This document shows positions 15,888-24,262 of a stretch of 32,904 bases of DNA, one piece after another. The notes beneath the pieces are model-generated. The model was not told the DNA's origin and did no database searches. It was given only the letters and a program-made list of their open reading frames with translations. Every line of letters begins with the position of its first letter. Position 1 is the stretch's first letter. This stretch comes from a marine bacterium B5-7 (GTDB lineage: Bacteria > Pseudomonadota > Gammaproteobacteria > Arenicellales > CAJQKF01). A program made the position numbers and the translations under genes. The stretch is from contig BQJD01000041.1 in assembly GCA_021604525.1 (NCBI GenBank), positions 1 through 32,904 on the forward strand, given 5' to 3'.

Positions 15888-18218
15888 ATGAACTTTCGTA
15901 CTCTTATGTTCCGGGCTGTACTTGTCCTGGTGACAGTGATGTCGTTCGCGAATATCACGCAAGCGGCAGATGATTCAGAGATCATTACCGATGACGATAT
16001 ACCACGAACATATGTCGGTCGCGCCGTGTGTAGTGGATGTCATGCGGATGTAAATGAAGCCTATGCTGGCTCGCATCATGACCTCGCCATGCAACATGTC
16101 AGTGAATCCAGTGTGCTTGGGGATTTCGATAACGTTACTTACAAACACCTTGGCGAGACGTTCAACTTTTATCGCAACGGCGACCGATTCATGGTACGCA
16201 CTGCCGGTTTGGACGGTGAACCGGAAGATTTTGAAATCTCCTTCACTTTCGGTGTCTATCCGCTGCAACAATACCTGGTGAAATTTCCCGGTGGCCGGTT
16301 GCAGGCGCTCAGTGTTGCTTTCGACACCCGCGCCAGGGACGCCGGCGGTCAGCGCTGGTTTCATCTTAACCCTGACGATGCCGTGCCACCCGGCGATGTA
16401 CTTCACTGGACTGGTCCGAATCTCAACTGGAATTACATGTGCGCGGACTGCCACTCCACAGCCTATCGCAAGAACTACGATGCGGCGACACAAAGCTACG
16501 CATCGAGCTATGCCGAGATCGATGTGTCCTGCGAGGCCTGTCACGGACCGGCATCAAGGCATGTTGAATGGGCTAATAATGATGGAGACGCGATCGCCGA
16601 GTATGGCGTCGATGATGATTACAGCCTTGCTGTACGATTCAATGAACGCACGGGCGTAAGCTGGTCGAGCGATCCTGAAACCGGCACGGTGAGTCGCAGT
16701 ACGCCACGCACATCGAGCCGCGAGATTGACGTCTGTGCACGATGTCATAGCCGCCGCAGTCAGCTCACCGATCAAACCGATCCGGGCGATCCGTTTATGG
16801 ACGGTTACAGGCCATCGCTGTTAACGGAGGGTCTGTACCATGCTGACGGACAGATCCAGGACGAGGTCTACGTTTGGGGTTCGTTCCTGCAAAGCAAAAT
16901 GTACATGGCCGGCGTCACCTGCAGCGACTGCCACGACCCGCATACTGCCGACCTCAGGCGGCCCGGTGATGCCACCTGTCTTGCCTGTCATGCCGGCGAT
17001 CGTTACGCCACTTCGGCCCATCACTTTCATCCACAGGAATCGCTCGGCGCACGATGTGTCGAGTGTCACATGCCATCGAAGGTCTACATGCAGGTCGATG
17101 CCAGACACGATCACAGTATACGCATACCGCGCCCCGATCTGTCGGTTACGCTCGGCACACCAAACGCCTGTAATAACTGCCATGAGGATCAGGACGCCAA
17201 GTGGGCCGCCGATACGCTTAAGCAATGGTATGGCAGTACCCCCCGAGGCCTGCAAGGCTATGCGCGTGCATTAACCGCCGGTCGGTCACGCGCAAGCAAC
17301 GGTAGTCGCATGCTTAAATCAATCGTCGCCTCCAGTGGCCAGCCGGTAATCGCCCGGGCCAGCGCCTTGACCTATCTTGGTGCCTATCCTGATCGCGATA
17401 CGTTTGCGATGATCCAGATGAATTTGAATGCCGACGATGCGCTGATGCGGCTTGCCGCGGTCGATGCGCTCGCACCGCTGGAACCACGCGCCCGGGTTTT
17501 AGCGATCGCCTCATTATGGGACGATCTCAAGGCTGTTCGCATCGCTGCCGCAAGGACGCTGGCTGGATATTCGGGAGAAGGTTTGAACAGCGCCCAGCTC
17601 GAGCGCCTTAATCGTGGCATTGAGGAATATATCGAGGTACAGGAATTCAACGCGGAACGCCCGGAAGCGCAATTAAACCTCGCCGATCTGTATTTTGATT
17701 CAGGGCGCATGGCTGAGGCCGACGCGGCCTATATGAAGGCACTCGAACTCGGCCCGCAGTTTGTTCCAGGCTACGTGAATTATGCGCAGATGCTGGCGCA
17801 ACAGGATCGCGAAATGGAGGCCGAGGCCGTGCTTCGCGAAGGTGTTGAAAAGGTGCCCGGTGAAGCCGCGATCCATCATTCCCTCGGCCTGTCGTTAATA
17901 CGCCAGCAACGACTGGATGACGCCCTGGAGCCGTTAGCCACCGCGCATCAGCTCGAACCGCAAACAATCCGCTTCGGATATATCTATGCGGTTGCGCTTA
18001 ACGCATCGGGAAGGGTCGATGACGCCCTTAAGGTGTTAGAACCGATCCATGCGATGTCACCCGACAATATTGACGTGCTGGTTGCCTTGATTACCTTTAA
18101 TCGTGACGCCGGTCGATTCAAAACTGCGCTCGACCATGCACGCAAGCTTAAGCAATTGATACCTGATGATGCCGGCGTCGATCAACTCATCGTGGATCTG
18201 GAACGCGCCGCATCGTGA
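15888..18218 (+). CDS. Exported octahaem cytochrome c with C-terminal TPR repeats
   Basis: A 776-residue protein with a signal peptide (1-26, ending ITQA). It has eight CxxCH haem sites at about 48, 185, 215, 283, 345, 364, 390 and 428 (CSGCH, CADCH, CEACH, CARCH, CSDCH, CLACH, CVECH, CNNCH). Residues 450-590 look helical and HEAT-like, and 600-776 contain TPR units (AQLNLADLYFDSGRMAEADA and similar). The order of sites recalls the cytochrome c554 / octahaem reductase superfamily. CxxCK, the catalytic haem signature of NrfA, is absent, so nitrite reductase is unlikely. A periplasmic electron-transfer or protein-scaffold role is inferred. It stands alone with no maturation genes beside it. A GTCAC-N5-GTGAC dyad at 15835-15849 lies just upstream. 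Confidence 0.92.
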   Translation: MNFRTLMFRAVLVLVTVMSFANITQAADDSEIITDDDIPRTYVGRAVCSGCHADVNEAYAGSHHDLAMQHVSESSVLGDFDNVTYKHLGETFNFYRNGDRFMVRTAGLDGEPEDFEISFTFGVYPLQQYLVKFPGGRLQALSVAFDTRARDAGGQRWFHLNPDDAVPPGDVLHWTGPNLNWNYMCADCHSTAYRKNYDAATQSYASSYAEIDVSCEACHGPASRHVEWANNDGDAIAEYGVDDDYSLAVRFNERTGVSWSSDPETGTVSRSTPRTSSREIDVCARCHSRRSQLTDQTDPGDPFMDGYRPSLLTEGLYHADGQIQDEVYVWGSFLQSKMYMAGVTCSDCHDPHTADLRRPGDATCLACHAGDRYATSAHHFHPQESLGARCVECHMPSKVYMQVDARHDHSIRIPRPDLSVTLGTPNACNNCHEDQDAKWAADTLKQWYGSTPRGLQGYARALTAGRSRASNGSRMLKSIVASSGQPVIARASALTYLGAYPDRDTFAMIQMNLNADDALMRLAAVDALAPLEPRARVLAIASLWDDLKAVRIAAARTLAGYSGEGLNSAQLERLNRGIEEYIEVQEFNAERPEAQLNLADLYFDSGRMAEADAAYMKALELGPQFVPGYVNYAQMLAQQDREMEAEAVLREGVEKVPGEAAIHHSLGLSLIRQQRLDDALEPLATAHQLEPQTIRFGYIYAVALNASGRVDDALKVLEPIHAMSPDNIDVLVALITFNRDAGRFKTALDHARKLKQLIPDDAGVDQLIVDLERAAS

Positions 18219-18276
18219 TGCCTGCGCTCAATCAATCGTTGTCGGACATCAATGACCGGATGATGATTGGTATCGT

Positions 18277-18296
18277 CCCATGCAACACCGCATGGG
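18277..18296. terminator. Small hairpin between convergent cytochrome and MliC-like genes
   Basis: CCCATGC (18277-18283) and GCATGGG (18290-18296) form a 7-bp stem with a 6-base loop, 59 bp after the cytochrome stop and 28 bp after the end of the convergent gene. No T-run follows, so terminator activity is uncertain. Confidence 0.35.
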
Positions 18297-18324
18297 CACG
18301 CACAGCAATATGAGATGAGTTCTA

Positions 18325-18921
18325 CTATGAATCGCTGATAATGCAGCTTTCGATTTGGTCAGTCGAAATATCCGATCCCGCCTGCATGGACGACAATGTA
18401 CCTCTTCCGCCGGGGCCGCTACCACGTGTCCACCACTGCATCCCATCGCCAACGTAGCGGGCGCCACTGGCTGAACGCGCGATCTTCAAACGATAGACCT
18501 GTTCCTGATAGGTCAGCGTGACGGACTGATTGTTCCCATAGTAAGCGTCGATAATCGCTCCACTCTCGCATTGATAAGTCACCGTTGGGAGTTTCGCTAC
18601 GGCCACAGCAGTTTCTTTGGTGGGTGGCTCCGGTTCGGTTGCAGCGACCTCTTGGGCTGGTAACGCTGCTTCGGTCGCAGCACTTTCTTTGGTGGGTGAC
18701 TCCGGTTCGGCCACAGCAGTTTCTTTGGCGGGTGGCTCCGGTTCGGTTACAGCGACTTCTTTTGCAGGTAGCTCTGGTTCGGCTACAACGACTTGCCTGG
18801 CGGGTAAATCCGGGTCGGACCACGTGCCACCCTGGTCAGCGGGGTGCTCGATCCTGGTGGCACAGGCAGCCAGCATTGAGACAACAATGACGGGAATAAT
18901 GGCAGATAGCGGATGTTTCAC
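18325..18921 (-). CDS. MliC-like lipoprotein with a repeat linker
   Basis: A 198-residue protein. The signal peptide ends in the lipobox LAAC with Cys20 lipidated. Residues about 40-111 are six imperfect 12-residue units rich in Glu, Pro and Ala (consensus like TEPEPPAKETAV). The C-terminal 85 residues match the MliC/PliC c-type lysozyme inhibitor domain: YQCESGAIIDAYY, VTLTYQEQVYRLKIARSASG and a MQWWT segment, with Cys118 and Cys193 able to pair. MliC proteins sit in the outer membrane and block host or predator lysozyme in the periplasm. The Pro/Glu linker probably spans some distance from the membrane. It is monocistronic. Confidence 0.85.
   Translation of the reverse strand: MKHPLSAIIPVIVVSMLAACATRIEHPADQGGTWSDPDLPARQVVVAEPELPAKEVAVTEPEPPAKETAVAEPESPTKESAATEAALPAQEVAATEPEPPTKETAVAVAKLPTVTYQCESGAIIDAYYGNNQSVTLTYQEQVYRLKIARSASGARYVGDGMQWWTRGSGPGGRGTLSSMQAGSDISTDQIESCIISDS
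18605..18820 (-). repeat. Six imperfect 36-bp tandem repeats
   Basis: Units at 18605, 18641, 18677, 18713, 18749 and 18785, each 36 bp, encode the 12-residue linker repeats of the MliC-like lipoprotein. Units 1 and 4 differ at a single base while unit 2 is the most diverged, which points to recent duplication within the block. Confidence 0.9.
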
Positions 18922-18975
18922 GGCGGCGAATTCCTTTATTAGTCTGTTGATGATAATAGCGAATACCTGTAGTTG

Positions 18976-19112
18976 GAACCTGTCTCAAAATGGCGGCAAC
19001 TCCCCATAACGGTATTAAATGCTCGCTCAAATGTTCATTCGCTCAAGTAAACGGCGTGTTTTCTCTCCTTTTGCCTTGTCTTGGCAGCCTTCGCTCAGCT
19101 TGAGACAGGTTC
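18976..19112. mobile_element. 137-bp element with 13-bp terminal inverted repeats (MITE-like)
   Basis: GAACCTGTCTCAA (18976-18988) is exactly inverted as TTGAGACAGGTTC (19100-19112). The 111 bp between has no reading frame of use. TAGT occurs two bases left of the left end and directly after the right end, so a 4-bp target duplication is possible but not exact. The right end touches the cmoB stop codon (19112-19114), and the element fills most of the space upstream of the MliC-like gene. It could be a MITE or the two ends of a deleted insertion sequence. Confidence 0.5.
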
Positions 19113-20083
19113 TAGTGTAACCGTGCAATGATAATCGCACGTCGCGGTGCCGGATAGCCTTCTACGGTTCGTTCACTGTTTAATGGATCGAGACTGTGGC
19201 TGAGTGAATCGTAATTCATCCATTCGGTCTGACGTTGCTCATCCGAGGTGGTGGTGGACACGTCGATGACCGACAGGTCGCAAAAACCTGATCGTTCAAG
19301 CCAGATCTCGAGCATCGCCACGCTGGGGATGAACCAGACATTACGCATGCGTGCATAGCGGCCATTCGGCATGAGCACGGTGCTCGCGTCACCATCGACG
19401 ATGAGGGTTTCGAGTATCAGCTCACCACCCGGGCGCAGGCAATTTTTAATCAGCCGAAGATGATCCAGCGGCGCGCGACGATGATAAAGAACACCCATGG
19501 AAAACACGCTGTCAAAACACTGTGTGTCAGTAGGCATCTCCTCAAGGGTCAACGGCAAGACCCGAACATTCGGGCAGCGGGTATAGCGGTTGATAGCCTG
19601 GAACTGACTAACGAAAAGCTGCATCGGCTCGATACCCAGCACCGCGCGCGCGCCGGCGCCCGCCATGCGCAGGCAGTGATACCCGCTACCGCAACCCACG
19701 TCGAGCACCAGGCGATCATCGAGCGGCGTGATGTGTTTCTCAAAGCGCGACCATTTCATGTCGGAACGCCACTCGGTATCGATGCGCACGCCACAGATCT
19801 CAAACGGACCCTTGCGCCATGGCATCAGGGATCGAAGAGCGCCTTCGAGCCGCTGTAGGTCATTGTCATTGACGTCTTCAATTCGACCGGCGCGAACAAT
19901 GGCTTTATCCAGTGATACGTCGGCAGGGATAATATCGGGCAGTTTTGCCAGTGAATCGCGCCATTGAGATAGATCACCGTGGGGCTTTCTGGCAACGGCC
20001 TGCTCGCCCAGCTCGCCCAGCGTATCTGACAACTCGCCTAACGCGGTACCTGCAACAATTGAGTCCGACTCGAACAACGACAT
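19112..20083 (-). CDS. cmoB: CmoB, tRNA U34 carboxymethyltransferase
   Basis: A 323-residue protein from ATG 20083, the same length as E. coli CmoB; the frame is open 26 codons further but that part overlaps cmoA. Family landmarks are the PWRKGPFEICGVRIDTEWRS segment, the SAM motif VLDVGCGSGYHCLRM, FSMGVLYHRRAPLDHL and the C-terminal ERTVEGYPAPRRAI. CmoB uses carboxy-SAM to convert 5-hydroxyuridine at the wobble position of certain tRNAs to 5-carboxymethoxyuridine. It starts 4 bp after the cmoA stop and is surely cotranscribed. Confidence 0.95.
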   Translation of the reverse strand: MSLFESDSIVAGTALGELSDTLGELGEQAVARKPHGDLSQWRDSLAKLPDIIPADVSLDKAIVRAGRIEDVNDNDLQRLEGALRSLMPWRKGPFEICGVRIDTEWRSDMKWSRFEKHITPLDDRLVLDVGCGSGYHCLRMAGAGARAVLGIEPMQLFVSQFQAINRYTRCPNVRVLPLTLEEMPTDTQCFDSVFSMGVLYHRRAPLDHLRLIKNCLRPGGELILETLIVDGDASTVLMPNGRYARMRNVWFIPSVAMLEIWLERSGFCDLSVIDVSTTTSDEQRQTEWMNYDSLSHSLDPLNSERTVEGYPAPRRAIIIARLH

Positions 20084-20087
20084 CGTA

Positions 20088-20855
20088 TTATTTAAAGGCC
20101 ACCAAAGAGGCAAAGTTGAAACACTGGAACCAGACCTCGACACGCGAAAAACCGGCGCCACGCAATCGTCTTTCGTGGGTATCGATAGTTTCCGGTATCA
20201 GCACATTTTCAATGGCGGACCGTTTCTGACTGATCTCGAGATCGCTGTAACCCTGCCGTCGTTTGAATTCATGGTGAAGTTCGGTGCATAGCCGCGCGAT
20301 GGCCGGGTCCTCGAAATGAATTTTCTCTGACAGCACCAGCACACCGCCTTTACGCATGCCATTGAAAATTCGCCTGAGCAATTCATCACGTTGTTCAAGT
20401 GCCACGAACTGCAACGTGTAATTCAAGGCAACCAGCGAGGCATTGTCGATGGGTGTTGTCAGGATATCGTCTTCAACGAGTTGTATTGGAGTAGCAATCG
20501 TCGATGTTTCAATACGCTCTCGCAGACGTTGGATCATGGATGCGGAATTGTCCACTGCCATCACCGTGCAACCCGGCGCCGAAACGCTATCGGCCATGGC
20601 GAGCGCAGTCGCGCCGAGAGCGCATCCCAGGTCATAAATATGACTATCGGGTTGGGCAAAATGGGATGCCAGCACGCCGCTGATACCAACGACAGTGGCA
20701 TATCCAGGTACCGATCGCTTAATCATGTCTTCAAATACTGCCGCGACCTTATCGTCGAAACAAAACCCGGCAACATCATCAAGCGGCCGCGCGAACAGGG
20801 TATCTGTGGCGGTTGTAGATGCGGCTTTGGTCATATCGGGCGGTGATCGTTTCAT
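20088..20855 (-). CDS. cmoA: CmoA, carboxy-SAM synthase
   Basis: About 255 residues from ATG 20855 (MKRSPPDMTK). The frame is open 31 codons upstream, but that part is hydrophobic and unlike the family, and a second Met (20834) is also possible; none has a clear ribosome binding site. TLFARPLDDVAGFCFDDKVA is the CmoA N-terminal signature, YDLGCALGATALAM the SAM motif, and HHEFKRRQGYSDLEISQKR the C-terminal signature. The enzyme makes carboxy-S-adenosylmethionine from SAM and prephenate, the donor for CmoB next door. Confidence 0.95.
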   Translation of the reverse strand: MKRSPPDMTKAASTTATDTLFARPLDDVAGFCFDDKVAAVFEDMIKRSVPGYATVVGISGVLASHFAQPDSHIYDLGCALGATALAMADSVSAPGCTVMAVDNSASMIQRLRERIETSTIATPIQLVEDDILTTPIDNASLVALNYTLQFVALEQRDELLRRIFNGMRKGGVLVLSEKIHFEDPAIARLCTELHHEFKRRQGYSDLEISQKRSAIENVLIPETIDTHERRLRGAGFSRVEVWFQCFNFASLVAFK

Positions 20856-20940
20856 GATAAAAAAGAAAATGCTCACTTCATAACAGGTATGCTGGATTGT
20901 AAACCGGGTGCGCTGTAACTGCGCATCGACCCATTTTGGT

Positions 20941-22107
20941 ATGGACATGTCTTCAACAGTACAAGAGCGCGCCGATATGCGCGAAGCCGTTGCCGCACTG
21001 TGTGCGCGATACGGTGAAGATTACTGGCGACGCCTCGATAGCGAACGTGGCTATCCTGCCGAATTCGTCCGCGAGATGACCGAAGCGGGGTTTCTCGCCG
21101 TACTCATTCCGGAAGTTTATGGTGGCGCCGGCCTTGGACTGATAGATGCCTGCGCGATCATGGAGGAAATCAGTCGCCGCGGCGCCCATGCCGGCGCATG
21201 TCACGCACAGATGTATGTGATGGGCGCGGTGTTGCGACACGGTTCCGATGCGCAAAAGCAGCGTTATCTGCCAAAAATTGCCAGCGGTGAATTGCGCCTG
21301 CAAAGCTTTGGCGTCACCGAGCCCGACACCGGCACGGATACGACGGCGCTTCGTACCACCGCTGTACGCGAGGGTGATCGCTACCGCGTCAACGGCCAGA
21401 AGGTATGGATCAGCCGTGTCCAGCATTCCGACCTGATGGTACTGCTGGCGCGGACGACACCGCTGGATCAGGTCGAGCGGCGTACCCATGGCCTGTCTGC
21501 ATTCATAGTTGAACTCGATCAGGCCATTGGCCATGGACTCGATGTGCAACCCATCGATGCGATGATTAATCACCATGCCTGCGAATTATTCTTCGACGAT
21601 CTCGACATTCCCGCCGACAGCCTCCTCGGTGACGAGGGCGATGGGTTCAGGGTCATTCTCGACGGCATGAATGCCGAACGGATTCTGATCGGTGCCGAAT
21701 GTGTCGGCGATGCCCGCTATTTTATCGACAAGGCAGTCGCATACGCCGCTGATCGAGTGGTATTCAATCGCCCTATCGGCAGCAATCAGGCAGTGCAGTT
21801 TCCCATCGCCCGCTGCTATGCTGAAACCGAAGCGGCCGCGCTGATGGTGGAGCGTGCCGCGATGCTGTTCGATGCTGCCGAGCGCTGTGGTGCGGAAGCG
21901 AACATGGCCAAGATGCTGGCTGCCGACGCCTCCTGGAAGGCGGGTGACATGTGTATGCAAACCCACGGCGGATTCGCGTTCTCGCGGGAATATCATATCG
22001 AACGCAAGTTTCGTGAAACCCGTCTGTACCAGATCGCGCCGGTGTCCACCAACCTGATTCTTTCCTACATCGCCGAGCATGTCCTCGGTCTGCCGCGGAG
22101 TTATTGA
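20941..22107 (+). CDS. Acyl-CoA dehydrogenase
   Basis: A 388-residue flavoprotein from ATG 20941 (an upstream GTG at 20908 is in frame but the family starts here). FGVTEPDTGTDTT at about 123-135 binds FAD and substrate, and the C-terminal QTHGGFAFSREYHIERKFRE matches the family signature. The C-terminal catalytic glutamate of short/medium-chain enzymes (in YEGT) is missing: the segment reads YQIAPVST. Instead Glu246 in GMNAERILIGAE occupies the helix-G position used by isovaleryl- and long-chain enzymes. So a branched or unusual acyl-CoA is likely, in line with the CoA-transferase and CitE-type lyase that follow at 4 and 9 bp spacing. Confidence 0.92.
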   Translation: MDMSSTVQERADMREAVAALCARYGEDYWRRLDSERGYPAEFVREMTEAGFLAVLIPEVYGGAGLGLIDACAIMEEISRRGAHAGACHAQMYVMGAVLRHGSDAQKQRYLPKIASGELRLQSFGVTEPDTGTDTTALRTTAVREGDRYRVNGQKVWISRVQHSDLMVLLARTTPLDQVERRTHGLSAFIVELDQAIGHGLDVQPIDAMINHHACELFFDDLDIPADSLLGDEGDGFRVILDGMNAERILIGAECVGDARYFIDKAVAYAADRVVFNRPIGSNQAVQFPIARCYAETEAAALMVERAAMLFDAAERCGAEANMAKMLAADASWKAGDMCMQTHGGFAFSREYHIERKFRETRLYQIAPVSTNLILSYIAEHVLGLPRSY

Positions 22108-22111
22108 CGTC

Positions 22112-23305
22112 ATGACTCGTCCACTTGAAGGCATGACCGTGGTCAGCGTCGAGCAGGCGGTTGCCGCACCGCTGGCGAGCGCCCGATTACGTGACGCCGG
22201 CGCCCGCGTGATCAAGGTGGAACGCGAGGAGGGCGACTTCGCGCGTGGTTACGACCAGGCGGCCCGAGGCGACAGCTCCTATTTTGTCTGGCTCAACCAG
22301 GGCAAGGAATCGGTGATAATCGATTTCAAGACGCACTCAGGTGCCAAGTCGTTGTGGTCATTGATCGAATCGGCCGATGTCTTTATACAAAACCTCGCGC
22401 CGGGTGCGTTGCAGCGTGCCGGCTTCGGACGCACTGAGCTACGCACACGCTGTCCGTCGTTGATCGTCTGCGAGATATCCGGTTATGGCGACAGTGACGA
22501 AATGCGGTCAATGCGGGCCTACGATTTGCTGGTGCAGGCGGAATCCGGGCTGGCGTCGATATCCGGTGGCCCCAACGAGATCGGCCGTATCGGTGTCTCA
22601 ATCTGCGATATCGGCGCCGGCATGACTGCCCACGCCGCTATTCTCGAAGCCTTGATTCGACGCCAGCATGATGGCAGCGGCGCGGTGTTATCGGTATCGC
22701 TTTTCGATGTGGCTGCCGAGTGGATGACCGTGCCACTCATTCACAACGATTATGGCGCCGGACCGCCGACTCGCCAGGGACTGCGTCATCCATCGATCGC
22801 GCCCTATGGCGTGTACACCACTGGCGAGGGAATACAAACGCTGATATCCATTCAGAACGAGCGCGAATGGCAACGACTCTGCAGCCGGGTTCTTGAGCGG
22901 GGCGATCTTGCCTACGATCCACGTTTTATCGACAACAATTCCCGGGTATCGCAACGCGAAGCGCTCGATGATGAGATACAGGAAATTCTATCGTTTCTCG
23001 ATGCGGCAACATTCCGCCAGCGGCTCAAGGATCACGCCATAGCATTCGGCGCGGTGAACGGCGTGCCGGAGTTGTCCACTCATTCGGCGTTAAGACGACG
23101 GATGGCCGGCAACACATCAGGCCAGGTTTTGCCCATACCCGATCATCCGGTGATCTGGCAGGATGAAACATGGCGCGATGCGTCGCAGGGCTGCAGCAGC
23201 GCGCCGGCACTCGGGAACAATAATATCGCCACGCCAGATAATTCGGCTGAAGGACCTGAGTCATTGATTTCAGGTAAAGGCGAAAATACTGACAGGGATG
23301 GTTAA
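22112..23305 (+). CDS. Class III (CaiB/BaiF) CoA-transferase
   Basis: A 397-residue protein from ATG 22112, 4 bp after the dehydrogenase stop; the frame is open further upstream inside that gene. RPLEGMTVVSVEQAVAAP is the family N-terminus, GKESVIIDFKT the CoA-binding region, and Asp138 in RAYDLLVQAESGL the catalytic residue that forms the anhydride/thioester intermediate. A proline/serine-rich tail of about 40 residues after 355 is unusual. The family moves CoA between carboxylic acids such as succinate, itaconate, mesaconate or malate. The exact pair cannot be read from the sequence. Confidence 0.92.
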   Translation: MTRPLEGMTVVSVEQAVAAPLASARLRDAGARVIKVEREEGDFARGYDQAARGDSSYFVWLNQGKESVIIDFKTHSGAKSLWSLIESADVFIQNLAPGALQRAGFGRTELRTRCPSLIVCEISGYGDSDEMRSMRAYDLLVQAESGLASISGGPNEIGRIGVSICDIGAGMTAHAAILEALIRRQHDGSGAVLSVSLFDVAAEWMTVPLIHNDYGAGPPTRQGLRHPSIAPYGVYTTGEGIQTLISIQNEREWQRLCSRVLERGDLAYDPRFIDNNSRVSQREALDDEIQEILSFLDAATFRQRLKDHAIAFGAVNGVPELSTHSALRRRMAGNTSGQVLPIPDHPVIWQDETWRDASQGCSSAPALGNNNIATPDNSAEGPESLISGKGENTDRDG

Positions 23306-23314
23306 GGATCGAAC

Positions 23315-24202
23315 ATGACCCATTCACCCTTGGGGCAACTGCCGCCCCGCAGCATTCTCTTCGTGCCTGCCGACCGGCAGGACATGGTGGCAAAAGCCGT
23401 GACGAGTGGCGCCGATGCCATCTGTCTCGACCTCGAGGACGCGGTGGTCCGTGAGCGCAAGGAACTGGCCCGCAACAACCTGGAACAATCAGTTCGATTA
23501 ATACATAACGCCGGTCTGCAGGTACTGGTGCGTATCAATGCTGACGATGCCGATATGTCCCGCGATGTCGATGCGTTGGTTGATTTTGTCAACACAATCG
23601 ATGCACTGGTTATCGCCAAGGCGTCTGGCGTTGAACAAATTGAACGGCTACAGCAAGGACTGGGCGATCGTGGCGCTGCTGCAGCAATCATCGCCATGAT
23701 CGAGGATATAAACGGGCTTGATTCGTTTGCCGCAATACGTCCAGGTGAATTACATAGCATCGCTGGAATTACTATTGGTTGCGAAGACCTCGCTGATCAG
23801 TTCGAGTGCGAACCCGATAGCCCCGCGATTGAGTTCGCTTTTTACCGGTTGCTGGAGTGTGCCCGGCGGTTAGCTGTGCCGCTGTACGGCTTTCCCGGAT
23901 CCATCGCCGATTTTCGTGACCTCGATTCCTTTGCAACACGACTTGGAATAGGTGCAAAGATGGGCGCAGTCGGCGCGTTCTGCATTCATCCTCGCCAGGT
24001 CGGGGTAGTCAATGAGCGGTTTTCACCATCCGAAGATGAGATTGAAAACGCCCGCGCGGTGATTGCCGCCGTGGATGATGCACCGACAGCGGGCGCGTTT
24101 GCGGTCGATGGACGGATGGTTGATCGACCCGTTGTATTGCGCGCGAGGCGGGTGATGATGCGTGCCATGCGAATCAACGCTGTGGAAAAATCCGATCCCT
24201 GA
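23315..24202 (+). CDS. CitE-like (HpcH/HpaI family) acyl-CoA lyase
   Basis: A 295-residue TIM-barrel protein, normal length for the citrate-lyase beta family. RSILFVPADRQDM is the N-terminal signature, CLDLEDAVVRERK at about 37-49 carries an acidic metal-binding site, VRINADD at 72-78 the substrate arginine, and AMIEDINGLD the second metal acid. GAFCIHPRQVGVVNERF is the C-terminal signature. Stand-alone members cleave or form malyl-, beta-methylmalyl- or citramalyl-CoA. Third gene of the operon, 9 bp after the CoA-transferase. The set dehydrogenase + CoA-transferase + lyase suits breakdown of a C5 dicarboxylate such as itaconate, mesaconate or methylsuccinate, but a hydratase is not here. Confidence 0.92.
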   Translation: MTHSPLGQLPPRSILFVPADRQDMVAKAVTSGADAICLDLEDAVVRERKELARNNLEQSVRLIHNAGLQVLVRINADDADMSRDVDALVDFVNTIDALVIAKASGVEQIERLQQGLGDRGAAAAIIAMIEDINGLDSFAAIRPGELHSIAGITIGCEDLADQFECEPDSPAIEFAFYRLLECARRLAVPLYGFPGSIADFRDLDSFATRLGIGAKMGAVGAFCIHPRQVGVVNERFSPSEDEIENARAVIAAVDDAPTAGAFAVDGRMVDRPVVLRARRVMMRAMRINAVEKSDP

Positions 24203-24262
24203 GGAAGTTGAAGATGTGCTCGCCAGGCGTGTCCCGAATAGCTGGCGTTCAGGCATCGTCCG

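Noticed and set aside
15975-16544. A 189-codon minus-strand frame inside the cytochrome gene
   Set aside because: The plus strand encodes eight haem motifs and a signal peptide here; the opposite frame is a shadow.
15888-18218. Ammonia-forming nitrite reductase (NrfA) for the multihaem protein
   Set aside because: No CxxCK catalytic haem site, eight rather than five haems and a long TPR region.
18976-19112. The 13-bp inverted repeat as a transcription terminator
   Set aside because: The arms are 111 bp apart with no T-run, so it would not fold as a terminator hairpin.
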